Assembly (NCBI RefSeq): GCF_016587415.1
Contig: NZ_BNJI01000001.1
Span: 4,751,501-4,815,500, forward strand
Direction: 5' to 3'
DNA length: 64,000 nt
Source: Ktedonobacter sp. SOSP1-85
GTDB lineage: Bacteria > Chloroflexota > Ktedonobacteria > Ktedonobacterales > Ktedonobacteraceae
Below the pieces are notes generated by a model. It saw nothing but the letters and a program-made list of their open reading frames with translations. It had not been told where the DNA came from and searched no databases. Within the stretch, counting starts at the first letter, position 1. Each line of letters opens with the position of its first letter. Position numbers and translations under genes: made by a program. This document shows, piece after piece, positions 42,602 through 51,254 of this stretch.

Positions 42602-44857
42602 ATGGAAGATAGTAGTATGGGCAAGGTGCATAATAATGGCCAAATACAAGGACAGATTCTCAACGGGCAGAACCATCACATTACCCAGCACTATTATGCG
42701 GCGGCAGGCTCCTCCTCGCCGCCTGAGCGGGTCTGGAATGTACCCTACCAGCGAAACCCCTACTTTACGGGGCGCGAAGACCTGCTGAGCAGTCTCCATG
42801 AGCAACTACATGCCAAGCGAGGTGTGGCACCCTCGCAGGCCATCAGCGGGCTGGGTGGCGTGGGCAAGACGCAACTGGCTGTGGAGTATGCCTATCGCTA
42901 CCGAGAGGAGTACAGCTATATCCTCTGGGTGCGCGCCGAGAGCGAGGAGAGCCTCGTTGCTTCCTATATTACCCTCGCCCATGAGTTGAACTTGCCGCAG
43001 AAGGATGAGCGGGACCAGAGCCAGGCCATTGAAGCCGTCAAGCGCTGGCTGCGCAATAATGGCGGCTGGCTGTTCATCTTCGATAACGCCGATGAACCTG
43101 GCTTCCTCCCTGAGTATGTCCCTACCTTACCTAGGGGACACTGCCTCTATACCACTCGCGCCTCCACCCTCGGTCGCCTGGCTCGCAGCCTGGAGGTCGA
43201 GAGCTTCACCCCTGAGCAGGGCGCCCTCTTCCTCCTGCGCCGAGCCCAGCTCCTCGCCGCTGACGTTCTCCTGGCGCAAGCGCCTGACCAGGAAAGAGAA
43301 TTAGCCCTCCAGATGACCCGCGAGTTTGGCGGCCTGCCCCTGGCGTTGGACCAGGCCGGGGCCTATATCGAGGAAACGCAGACGATGTTAAGCGTTTACT
43401 GGCAGATGTACCAGCAGCGGCGCGCCGAGCTGCTGAAGCGCCGGGGCTTCTCGACAGATTATCCTGAGTCGGTGGCGACGACCTGGTCGCTGTCATTTGA
43501 ACGCGTCGAGCAGCAGAACCAGGACGCCGCCGAGCTGCTGAGGCTCTGCGCCCTCCTCGCGCCCGACGCCATTCCCGAGGACCTGCTGCTTGCGATAGGC
43601 ACAGAGCTTGGGCGCCCGCTTGCTTCCATTGTCTCTCGTCCACAGCGCTTCAACGAGGCCATTGGTGTGCTTATGCGCTACTCCTTTGTGAAGCGCGACC
43701 AGGAACATTCTCTGTTGTCGATGCATCGCCTGGTACAGATTGTCTTGCGTGAGGGACTTGGAGAGGAAGAAGCGCGGACGGGAGAGGAGTCATTCTTCTC
43801 GCGCCTCCTACGTCGTCGTAGCTCTCGCGCCAGCCAGAAGAAGCGTGTGCTGCAAGCAGCCCGTGCTGTCCTGCCTCAATCAGACTTCGAATATTGGGCT
43901 ATCTATGAGCTATGGCTGCCTCACATACTGGCGTGCGTTGACTGGTCGGAGCCGGAGCGGGTAGCATTGGAGGATAGCGCCTCTCTCCTCCAGAAGCTAT
44001 GCTACTATTTGCGAGAGAGAGGGCGTTACACCGAGGCAGCTTCAGCTGCGCGGCGGGCATTAACGATTCGAGAGCAAGAGCTAGGAGAAGGGCATCGCCT
44101 GACGGGGATAAGCCTGAATGAGCTGGGCTCGATCTATCAGGAGCAGGGAAAGTACACCGAAGCCGAACCACTGCTCAAGCAAGGCCTGGTGATCCTGCAG
44201 CGCAAAGCCGGGAGTGAGGACCCCTCAACACTGGCGAGCTTGAATAACTTGGCTATCCTTTACCATAGCGTGGGGCAGTTTGATCTGGTGGAGACCTTGT
44301 ATGAGCAGGTCCTGGACGCACGTGAGCGCAAGCTAGGTGCCTGGCATCCCGATACGGCAGGGAGCTTGAACAACCTGGGAATGTTCTACCATAATCAGGG
44401 GAGGCACGAAGAGGCTGAGCCTTTGCTCAAGCGCGCGCTGGAGATTCTCCAACAGGCGTATGGCGAATTACATCCCGATACGGCTGCGAGCTTGAATAAC
44501 CTGGCATCTCTCTACTATGCTCAAGGCAGGCGTAAAGAGGCTATGGACGTGTTACTGCAATCAATTAGCATCAAAGAGGGGAGTCTAGGCTCCCAGCACC
44601 CCTCAACGGCCATCAGCCAGCTTGGCCTGGCGAAGTTCTACCAGGACGTGGGCAGATACGCCGAAGCCAAAGCCATCTATGACCAGGCCTTGCCGATCTG
44701 TGAACGCTCATTCTCTCCAGAGCACCTACAGTTGAGGCTAGCCCGCATAAACTATAGTGCCCTGCGCCACATGATGTCTGGTGCCAGGTTGGCCTATGCC
44801 CCCCGCAATGGTTCTGCCCCAAAGAAAAAGAAGCCTCACCAGCGCCGCAAACGCTAA
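42602..44857 (+). CDS. STAND NTPase/TPR protein with N-terminal amyloid-like motif
   Basis: A 751-residue NLR-like protein. Residues 9-32 carry the short motif seen also in the next two genes (NNGQIQGQI, NGQNHHITQHY). The boundary PPERVWNVPYQRNPYFTGRED is followed by the NB-ARC core: GLGGVGKTQLAVEYAYRY (Walker A), WLFIFDNADE (Walker B-like) and GGLPLALDQAGAYI (GLPL). The C-terminus holds about six kinesin-light-chain-type TPRs of 42 residues and a basic tail (PKKKKPHQRRKR). Likely a sensor that oligomerises on ligand binding and passes the state to a partner through the N-terminal motif; the small gene 82 bases downstream is the candidate partner. Function is inference from layout. Confidence 0.85.
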   Translation: MEDSSMGKVHNNGQIQGQILNGQNHHITQHYYAAAGSSSPPERVWNVPYQRNPYFTGREDLLSSLHEQLHAKRGVAPSQAISGLGGVGKTQLAVEYAYRYREEYSYILWVRAESEESLVASYITLAHELNLPQKDERDQSQAIEAVKRWLRNNGGWLFIFDNADEPGFLPEYVPTLPRGHCLYTTRASTLGRLARSLEVESFTPEQGALFLLRRAQLLAADVLLAQAPDQERELALQMTREFGGLPLALDQAGAYIEETQTMLSVYWQMYQQRRAELLKRRGFSTDYPESVATTWSLSFERVEQQNQDAAELLRLCALLAPDAIPEDLLLAIGTELGRPLASIVSRPQRFNEAIGVLMRYSFVKRDQEHSLLSMHRLVQIVLREGLGEEEARTGEESFFSRLLRRRSSRASQKKRVLQAARAVLPQSDFEYWAIYELWLPHILACVDWSEPERVALEDSASLLQKLCYYLRERGRYTEAASAARRALTIREQELGEGHRLTGISLNELGSIYQEQGKYTEAEPLLKQGLVILQRKAGSEDPSTLASLNNLAILYHSVGQFDLVETLYEQVLDARERKLGAWHPDTAGSLNNLGMFYHNQGRHEEAEPLLKRALEILQQAYGELHPDTAASLNNLASLYYAQGRRKEAMDVLLQSISIKEGSLGSQHPSTAISQLGLAKFYQDVGRYAEAKAIYDQALPICERSFSPEHLQLRLARINYSALRHMMSGARLAYAPRNGSAPKKKKPHQRRKR
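42626..42697 (+). other. Putative amyloid-signalling motif, STAND protein 1
   Basis: Residues 9-32 of the STAND protein: V-H-N-N-G-x-x-QGQI-x-x-G-x-NH-x-IT-x-x-Y. It aligns without gaps to motifs at 45243-45317 and 45367-45444. Alternating polar and hydrophobic residues with Gly and Asn turns suggest a beta-arch. Confidence 0.55.
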
Positions 44858-44939
44858 ACATGGGTCGAACTTTTGGTGTATTGGTGCGTTTATATAAACG
44901 ATGGTAGATGTAAAAGCAGAAGAAAAGGAGCATATGGTT

Positions 44940-45338
44940 ATGGACCCGATCTCTACCGTGGAGGCCGCGCTAACAGCAGGCGCCGTGGCAAGCGCGCAAC
45001 CTCTGGCAGGCCAGGCACTCAAAGACGTCTACCAGGGCCTCAAAGCCCTCATCGTGCGCCGCTATGGCGACAAGCCCAAAGTGCAGGAGACACTCAAGGA
45101 GCATGAGGAAGATCCCGAAACCTTTGCCAAACCCCTCCAGAAGGCCCTGCGCACCGCCCAGGTCGAGAACGACGAAGAGATCCTCGAAGCCGCCCAGCAC
45201 CTCATGACGCTAATCCAGCAGCAACAGGTTGGCACCAATAACTACAACATCCAGAATAGCGGCACCGTCCAGGGCCAGATTATTGATGGCAAGAATCACA
45301 CTATTACCATGAAGTTCGGGGAGCCACCCAGGAAATAG
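44940..45338 (+). CDS. Small helical effector-like protein with C-terminal amyloid-like motif
   Basis: A 132-residue protein. Residues 1-95 are predicted helical: a Gly/Ala-rich amphipathic first helix (MDPISTVEAALTAGAVASAQ), then GQALKDVYQGLKALIVRRYGDKP and an acidic helix pair (VQETLKEHEEDPETFAKPL, AQVENDEEILEAAQHLMTLI). After QQQQ comes the C-terminal motif of residues 102-126 (NIQNSGTVQGQIIDGKNHTI). The layout matches predicted bacterial membrane-active (HeLo/Bell-like) domains coupled to amyloid motifs. ATG 44940 has AAGGAG nine bases upstream; ATGs at 44901 and 44934 are less well spaced. It lies ten bases before the next STAND gene. Not a recognised enzyme; cell-death or pore activity is inference. 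Confidence 0.7.
   Translation: MDPISTVEAALTAGAVASAQPLAGQALKDVYQGLKALIVRRYGDKPKVQETLKEHEEDPETFAKPLQKALRTAQVENDEEILEAAQHLMTLIQQQQVGTNNYNIQNSGTVQGQIIDGKNHTITMKFGEPPRK
45243..45317 (+). other. Putative amyloid-signalling motif, effector C-terminus
   Basis: Y-N-I-Q-N-S-G-T-V-QGQI-I-D-G-K-NH-T-IT-M-K-F. It shares G, QG, I, G, NH and IT at identical spacing with the N-termini of both flanking STAND proteins. Confidence 0.55.
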
Positions 45339-45348
45339 GACTAGCCAC

Positions 45349-47693
45349 ATGGATGATGGCAGCACATATAACATAGAGAACGACGGCCTGATGCAAGGCT
45401 CGATCTTTGGTGGGCGCAATCACAACATTACCCAGAACTTCTATCCGCCCGCTGGCACGTCCATGCCGCCCGAGCGAGCCTGGAACATTCCCTACCAGCG
45501 CAACCCCTACTTTACAGGCCGCGAGGACCTGCTAACCCGTTTGCATAAGCAACTGCATGCGGGCCAGGACATCGCGCTCTCGCAGGCCATCAGTGGGCTG
45601 GGCGGCGTGGGCAAGACGCAACTGGTGGTCGAGTACGCCTACCGCTACCGTCAGGAGTACCGCTACATCCTCTGGGCGCGTGCCGAGAGCGAGGAGAGCC
45701 TGATCTCCTCCTACGTCGCCCTCGCCCACCTGCTCAACCTGCCGCAGAAGGACGCGCAGGACCAGCACCTTACCGTTCAGGCCCTCAAGCACTGGCTACA
45801 AAACAACGGCGGCTGGCTGCTTATCCTCGACAATGCCGACGAGCCCAAGATCCTCTCCCCTACATCCCCGCAGCGCCCCAGGGCCACTGCCTCTACACTA
45901 CGCGCGCCTCCACCCTCGGTCGCCTGGCCCACTGCCTGCCAGTCGAGAGCTTCCCTGACGAGCAGGGCGCCCTCTTCCTCCTGCGCCGCGCCCAACTCCT
46001 CGCACCTGATGCTCTCCTGGAGCAAGCGTCTGAGCAGGAGCGAGAGCTAGCCCTGCAAATTACCCGAGAGCTTGGCGGCCTGCCACTGGCCCTCGACCAG
46101 GCTGGCGCCTATATCGAAGAAGCGCAAACCAGCCTCGCCGAGTACCTGTGCCTCTACCAGCAGCGCCGCGCCGAACTGCTTGCTGAGCGTGGCGACATCG
46201 TTCCTGACCATCCTGAGCCAGTTGCCACCACCTGGTCTCTCTCCTTCGAGCGCGTCGCTCAGCGCAACCCTGCCGCTGCCGACCTGCTGTGCCTCCTCGC
46301 CTTCCTGGCCCCCGACGACATCCCCGAAGAGATTATTACTGGCGGCGCTAAGCATCTCGGCAAAACGCTTGCTCAGGTTGCAGCTGACGCCTTTAAATTG
46401 GATAAAGCTCTCAGTGCTCTCCTGGCCTACTCCCTGATCAAGCGTGACCGTGAGAAGAAGGCTCTCTCCATACACCGCCTTGTACAGGCTGTGTTGCAAG
46501 ATGTAATGACTGTTGAAGAGCGCGGGCAATGGATAGAACATGTCATAGCTGCTGTGGGGAAAACTTTCCCTGAACCTTCCTTTGAGCAGTGGGAGGCCTG
46601 TGAGCGCTGGCTGTCTCACGTGGAGCAGTGTACCACCTGGGCCATACAGGAGAAGATCGAAACACTTGCTGCCGCATCTCTATTTAATAATGCCGGCTAT
46701 TACTTGAAAGCACGAGGACGGTATGCCGAAGCAGAACCATTATATAAGCGAGCGCTAGTAATTCATAAAACGAGGTTAGGAGCCTGGCATCTTTTAACGG
46801 CGGCAAGCCTGCATAATCTGGCGGGATTGTATTTAGATCGGGGAAAGTACGCTGAAGCAGAACCATTGTTAAGGCAATCGCTAGCGATTTATCAAAAGAA
46901 GTTAGGAGCCTGGCATCCGGATACAGCAAGGAGCCTGGGAATTCTAGCGGAGCTTTACACGGATCAGGGAAAATACGCGGAAGCAGAGCCGTTATATAAA
47001 CAAGTGTTGGCAATTCGTGAGCGAAAGTTAGGAAGAGCGCATCCTTTAACAGCGATCAGTCTGGACCATTTGGGGACGCTCTATCAACATCAAGGTAGGC
47101 ATGAGGAAGCAGAGCCGTTATTGCAACGAGCGTTGACGATCTGGGAGCGTGAGTTAGGGACTGAGCACCCAGAGATGGCGATGAGTCTGAACAACTTGGG
47201 AACGCTCTATCAATATCAAGGCAGATATGAGGAAGCGGAGCCTTTGTTTGTACGCGTGCTTGCGATTCATGAAAAAGGGTTAGGCGCCTGGCATCCTTCA
47301 ACAGCATTAAGTTTGAACAATCTGGGTGCGCTCTACCAGTATCAGGAAAGGTATGAAGAGGCGGAGCCATTGTATAAGCGAGCGCTAGAAATACGAGAAA
47401 GGGAGTTAGGAGCCTGGCATCCCTTAACGGCGGCGAGCTTGCATAATCTGGGAATGCTCTATCAGTTTCGAGAAAGATATGAGGAAGCAGAGCCATTATG
47501 TAAACGAGCATTGACGATCTGGGAGCGTGAGTTAGGGACTGAGCATCCTCATACACGAACAGCGCGAGCAAGCTATGCCGCGCTACTCCTTGCTATACGG
47601 CAAAACGCAACACCTGAACAATCATCACCTCACGAGAAACTGCGTGGCAAGCAGAAAAAGAAGGCCCGCCAGCGCGAGAACCGCAGGCGGTAG
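45349..47693 (+). pseudogene. STAND NTPase/TPR protein with N-terminal amyloid-like motif, one frameshift
   Basis: A protein of about 781 residues if one frame break is repaired. It begins with the motif (YNIENDGLMQGSI, GRNHNITQNF), the boundary PPERAWNIPYQRNPYFTGRED and Walker A GLGGVGKTQLVVEYAYRY. After DNADEPKIL the frame moves by -1 at CCCC 45857-45860; one added C restores PYIPAAPQGHCLYTTRAS and the rest of the NB-ARC domain (GGLPLALDQAGAYIEEAQ), as in the neighbour at 42602. The C-terminus has at least seven 42-residue TPRs and a basic tail (GKQKKKARQRENRRR). The TPR region is clearly AT-richer than the NB-ARC half. It may be a sequencing artefact, a real mutation or a decayed copy. Confidence 0.8.
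45367..45444 (+). other. Putative amyloid-signalling motif, STAND protein 2
   Basis: Residues 7-32: Y-N-I-E-N-D-G-x-x-QG-x-I-x-x-G-x-NH-x-IT-x-x-FY. It matches the effector C-terminus particularly well at its start (YNI.N.G). Confidence 0.55.
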
Positions 47694-47717
47694 CCCTCAT
47701 ATCATGCATGCCACAGA

Positions 47718-47767
47718 AGTAGCCGCGTACGCCAGTAGCGGGCCCGCTACTGGCGTACGCGGCTACT
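47718..47767. terminator. Perfect 50-bp palindrome made of two family D repeats
   Basis: AGTAGCCGCGTACGCCAGTA plus GCGGG is followed directly by its exact complement. It separates the convergent STAND and MFS genes. Confidence 0.8.
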
Positions 47768-47784
47768 GTTGGTCTTTGTTTCGT

Positions 47785-49116
47785 TCACTTCACTCCCTTG
47801 ACCTGGTAAATTACAGCCGTACCGAGGGCAAAGTAGATGACGGTGACGGCGAAGAGTGTCGTATAGCCAAGGTGGTTGGGTGTGTTGTGCAGGACCTGCA
47901 GCAGGATGCCGCCGATGGCGATACCCACGACCTGCGGCAGGATGCCCATGGCGGACCAGATACCAAGGAACTTGCCTGCCTCGTCGGTGGGTGGCAGGGC
48001 GTCGGCGACGAGCGCCCAGTCGACGCTGGAGTAGGCGCCATAGCCGATGCCGAAGAAGAGGGCGGCGATCAGGGAGATGCTGGTGGACTGGAAGAAGATG
48101 AAGAGGATGCAGACCAGCGTCATCATCGCGCCCGAGAGGTAGACCAGGCCCTTGCGTCCCCAGCGGTCGGAGGCCCAGCCCGCCAACAGGGAGGTCGGCA
48201 GCGAGGCGATAAGCAGGACGGGGAGGAACTGCCCGCCGATAAACTGCTCGCCCGAGATGTGCAGGACGTCGTCAGCATAGTATTGCAGGAAGTAGAAGAT
48301 GGTCCAGATGCCCATCTGCACCAGCAAGCGCGCCAGCAGGACCCAGGAGAGATCGGGATACTGCGAGGGCTTGAAGAAGAACTTGCGCATGAAGGGACCA
48401 AGGCGAAATTGCTGCCGCGCCTCCAGCGGTAGGGGCGTCTCCTTGACGGTCAGGATGGTGTAGGCCACCACGATGATCTGCACCACGGCAATCAGCAGGA
48501 AGATCCAGACGATCTCATTCTTATAGACATCCAGGGCGTCACGCTTATTGATGATCAGGCCCGCGACGACGGAGCCGATGGCGGTTCCCAGCAGGAGGCA
48601 GAGGCCGTTGATACCCGCCGTCAGGCCGCGCTGTTTGACCGGAACCTTGTCGGCAATGATGGCGCTCCAGGGCGAGTTGGCGAAGTTATTGCTAGCCTGG
48701 AGCAGCAGGAAGAGCACGGCGAAGGCGGGGAGGAGCAGGCCGGGACTCAGATAGGGCGCGAAAGCGAAGGCGACCAGGGCCAGAATGTTGAAAATAGTGC
48801 CGATGAGCATAAAGGGGCGGCGGCGTCCCATGCGGAAGGTCGCGTAGTCCGAGATGGCCCCTACCAGTGGGTTGACGACCACGGCGGCCAGCGTCCCCCA
48901 CGCCACGACCAGCGTCAGATTGATATCCTTCTGCGCTGGATCGAGCAGCTTGGCAACCATGCTGGGAATGATAACGGAGATAATGGCGTTCCAGTGGAAC
49001 TGGTTCGCGAGCCAGAAGACGTTGATGTTGATCTGCTCCAGGAGCGAGACGGGACGCGGCTCGGTCGCCAACACCGGCGACGTGGCATCACTGCCAGGCT
49101 GTTCAGATATCTCCAT
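47785..49116 (-). CDS. MFS transporter, sugar-cation symporter type
   Basis: A 443-residue major facilitator with about 12 transmembrane helices. The signature loop GAISDYATFRMGRRRPFMLIGT in the first half and GWASDRWGRKGLVYLSGAM in the second match the MFS_1/GPH-like pattern of the transporter at 20395-21897, and GYGAYSSVDWALVADALPP corresponds to GYGAYQSVDWALVADTLPS there. The two are therefore paralogues. Substrate unknown, probably a sugar. AAGGGG lies about nine bases before the ATG. Confidence 0.82.
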   Translation of the reverse strand: MEISEQPGSDATSPVLATEPRPVSLLEQININVFWLANQFHWNAIISVIIPSMVAKLLDPAQKDINLTLVVAWGTLAAVVVNPLVGAISDYATFRMGRRRPFMLIGTIFNILALVAFAFAPYLSPGLLLPAFAVLFLLLQASNNFANSPWSAIIADKVPVKQRGLTAGINGLCLLLGTAIGSVVAGLIINKRDALDVYKNEIVWIFLLIAVVQIIVVAYTILTVKETPLPLEARQQFRLGPFMRKFFFKPSQYPDLSWVLLARLLVQMGIWTIFYFLQYYADDVLHISGEQFIGGQFLPVLLIASLPTSLLAGWASDRWGRKGLVYLSGAMMTLVCILFIFFQSTSISLIAALFFGIGYGAYSSVDWALVADALPPTDEAGKFLGIWSAMGILPQVVGIAIGGILLQVLHNTPNHLGYTTLFAVTVIYFALGTAVIYQVKGVK

Positions 49117-49263
49117 GTTTAGATATCCCCTTGAATGTGCTTTAGAGAGATTACGATAAATAGACTGTGTTGGCTATTATACTCAGCCATGTTGAGGACT
49201 GACAAGGGTCATTTTGCAGAAACATAAGTCATCCCGAATTTTTTGAGGATGAGCTTGCCAAAA

Positions 49264-49327
49264 AGCCCTCCAGAGAGAAACTTGAGGAAAACACCCTTTA
49301 CCACCTCAAGAACTCAACTGGAGGGCT
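49264..49327 (+). promoter_or_regulatory. Hairpin masking the transposase ribosome binding site
   Basis: AGCCCTCCAG (49264-49273) pairs with CTGGAGGGCT (49318-49327), and inside it CTTGAGG (49281-49287) pairs with CCTCAAG (49304-49310). The right arm contains GGAGG, the transposase ribosome binding site, seven bases before ATG 49332. It would form on read-through transcripts and limit translation. Confidence 0.7.
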
Positions 49328-49331
49328 CGAC

Positions 49332-50774
49332 ATGTCAACGCATTCTCTCATATGGCAAGAGGGTCCGCAAGTGTGGGCCTTTGACCCCGAACTGATGTCA
49401 GAGGCGCTCTTACGCCTGTTAGCTAAGCACCTCATGCCCCTGCTCCTGCAGCTGGATGCCCAGCTAGACAAGCGCCTGGTGCGCACCTTTGCGCGGTTGG
49501 TGCAAACCATCATCACTTTTCGTGACCGGGTCAATGCCTTGCTCTTGACCGAACTGGGTGAACACCTGGGCTCAGCTCAGCAGACACCCGCTGCTGTCAA
49601 GCGCATCAGCCATCTGCTGCGTTCTCCCAAGTGGTCGAGCTCCCTCATCCGTGAGTATCTCTTGCAACGAGCGCACGAGCGCCTTGAGCAGTGGGAAGCC
49701 CAGCAGCTCATCGCGCTCCTGGTCTGGGATAGCAGTCAGCAGGAAAAAGCCGAAAGCATCCACAATGAGGAGTACTGCGCAGTGCGCTCGACGAAAGCAG
49801 CGCGCTTGAAGCGGATCAAGAAGGGCTTCTACACGCCTCCCAGTGGTCCCGTTTTTGTCCCCGGGCTTCACTGGGAAGGCGTCCTGCTGGTGGGTCTCTC
49901 CACCCGTCAGGATCCTCCCCAGGTGGCCGCCATGCGCTGGTGGACGAGCCGGGGAGTGCATGCCTCCTTCCAACGCGATGAACAAGGCAAGCTGCTCGTT
50001 GAGCTCAAGGAGCGCTTTGGTCGCCGCGTGATTCATATCTTTGACTCTGGCTTTGCAGGCAGCTTCTGGCTTGGGGTGCTCCTGGGCTTGGAGCTGCGCT
50101 TCATCATGCGCTGGAAGAGCAGTTACAAGCTCCTTGATGAGCAGGGGTGTCTGCGCAAAACCTGGGAGATCGCCCGCGGCAAACCGAGTTGGGAGAAGAT
50201 GGCCATCTGGGATGCGCGCAAGCAGTGCCTCGTGCCAGGAGGGATTGTGGCCTTTCCCGTTCGCCATCCTGACCACCCTGAGCATCCCTTCTGGTTGGTG
50301 GTCTGTCGCTCCCAAGATCGTGAGCCCTGGTATCTCTTGACGGCAGAACTTGCCAGCACTCCCACGCAGGCTTGGCCCACCTACTGGGCCTACGCCCGTC
50401 GCTGGCAGGTGGAGGAGGAAATCAAGGATCAAAAAAGTGAGCTCGGCTTTGAGAGTCCACGCGTGCAGGCATGGGAGACGCGCGAAAAGCTCTTGCTGAT
50501 CGCGACGCTGGCCTACGACTTTCTGCTCTCGTTGTTGCATCCCTGGCTTGAGCCGCTGCGAACCTGGTGCATCGAGACCTTTTGTCCGCGCACGGGTCGG
50601 CACTTGCGCCTGGTGAAGCATCCCTTCGTGCGGCTGCGAAAGGCCGTACGAGCGCTTTGGCAGGCCTATCCACCCCAGGCGTTGCTCCCTCGGGAGCCCC
50701 TGTGGCCGGGCGCGTCATCGTCACGGAAGAAAAAGCATCCGTCTAAAGCCACAAGCACCTGCGTGCAAGCGTAA
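49332..50774 (+). CDS. IS4-family DDE transposase
   Basis: A 480-residue cut-and-paste transposase. The three acidic catalytic residues can be placed in ALLVWDSSQQ (first Asp), IHIFDSGFAGSFWL (second Asp) and YARRWQVEEEIKDQKSELGFE, which contains the Y-(2)-R-(3)-E-(6)-K signature of the IS4 family. The N-terminal 130 residues should bind the terminal inverted repeats, and the C-terminus ends in a basic Ser/Lys-rich tail (SSSRKKKHPSK). It is full length with no frameshift, so the element may be active. Confidence 0.9.
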   Translation: MSTHSLIWQEGPQVWAFDPELMSEALLRLLAKHLMPLLLQLDAQLDKRLVRTFARLVQTIITFRDRVNALLLTELGEHLGSAQQTPAAVKRISHLLRSPKWSSSLIREYLLQRAHERLEQWEAQQLIALLVWDSSQQEKAESIHNEEYCAVRSTKAARLKRIKKGFYTPPSGPVFVPGLHWEGVLLVGLSTRQDPPQVAAMRWWTSRGVHASFQRDEQGKLLVELKERFGRRVIHIFDSGFAGSFWLGVLLGLELRFIMRWKSSYKLLDEQGCLRKTWEIARGKPSWEKMAIWDARKQCLVPGGIVAFPVRHPDHPEHPFWLVVCRSQDREPWYLLTAELASTPTQAWPTYWAYARRWQVEEEIKDQKSELGFESPRVQAWETREKLLLIATLAYDFLLSLLHPWLEPLRTWCIETFCPRTGRHLRLVKHPFVRLRKAVRALWQAYPPQALLPREPLWPGASSSRKKKHPSKATSTCVQA

Positions 50775-50920
50775 GCGGGAAAACGCAGCAGGGGACGCGT
50801 TGGCTTCGTATACACAGGGACAAGCCGCCACACGAGATCATGGGGCAAGGCGTGCACAAGCTGTGCTCCCCTGGCCGTGGCACGGGGGGAAATGGCAGGC
50901 CGGTACCTGTCTCCTGCACA

Positions 50921-50977
50921 AAGGAAGAGATCCGGGGCCTTCTCCGCACGTGGAGAAGGCCCCGGATCTCTTCCTTT
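50921..50977. terminator. Terminator palindrome inside the IS
   Basis: AAGGAAGAGATCCGGGGCCT plus TCTCC, a short loop, then the complement. It lies at the end of the transposase transcription unit, just inside the right terminal repeat. Confidence 0.7.
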
Positions 50978-51017
50978 TCCTCAAAATTTGGGATGACTTA
51001 TGTTTCTGCAAAAAAGA

Positions 51018-51057
51018 AAGGCTTGTTGGGTCCTCATAAACGACCCGAACAAGCCTT
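51018..51057. terminator. Hairpin beside the IS right end
   Basis: AAGGCTTGTTGGGTC and GACCCGAACAAGCCTT pair around CTCATAAAC. It may have been the original terminator between the MFS gene region and trxB before the IS inserted. Confidence 0.5.
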
Positions 51058-51187
51058 CCCGTGTCAAGACGTGGTTAACAAGTGTTTCTTGGTGTACTAC
51101 CAGATTGTTTTTAGGAGGTTTCCTGGATTAATATTTTTCTTTTCAAGAGTTCTCTTTACATTGTAACCTCCGCTGCAAATTGGTAAC

Positions 51188-51249
51188 GTAGAGAGAGGAT
51201 GCAGAGAGAGGGCGTGCTCGCACGCCCTCTCTCTGCATCCTCTCTCTAC
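51188..51249. terminator. Perfect palindrome after trxB
   Basis: GTAGAGAGAGGATGCAGAGA plus GAGGGCGTGC, a two-base centre, then the exact complement (30-bp stem), starting six bases after the trxB stop. Confidence 0.75.
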
Positions 51250-51254
51250 AACAT

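Larger units (their letters stand above)
49212..51013 (+). mobile_element. Complete IS4-type insertion sequence (about 1.8 kb)
   Basis: Terminal inverted repeats extend over about 24 bases. GCAGAAACATAAGTCATCCC reads inward from the left end and, as its complement, from the right end, preceded by TTTT in both. The element contains one transposase gene, an RBS-sequestering hairpin ahead of it (49264-49327) and about 200 bases after it that include a strong palindrome (50921-50977). No direct target duplication could be identified next to these ends, so the exact boundaries are approximate. Confidence 0.85.

Noticed and set aside
47575..48432. Plus-strand frame of 285 residues overlapping the MFS gene
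   Set aside because: It crosses the terminator palindrome at 47718-47767 and runs antisense to clear transmembrane coding sequence; composition is rich in Gln/Asp/Gly shadow residues.
49212..51013. Target-site duplication of the IS4-type element
   Set aside because: No matching direct repeats of 8-12 bp were found next to the terminal repeats, so none is claimed.
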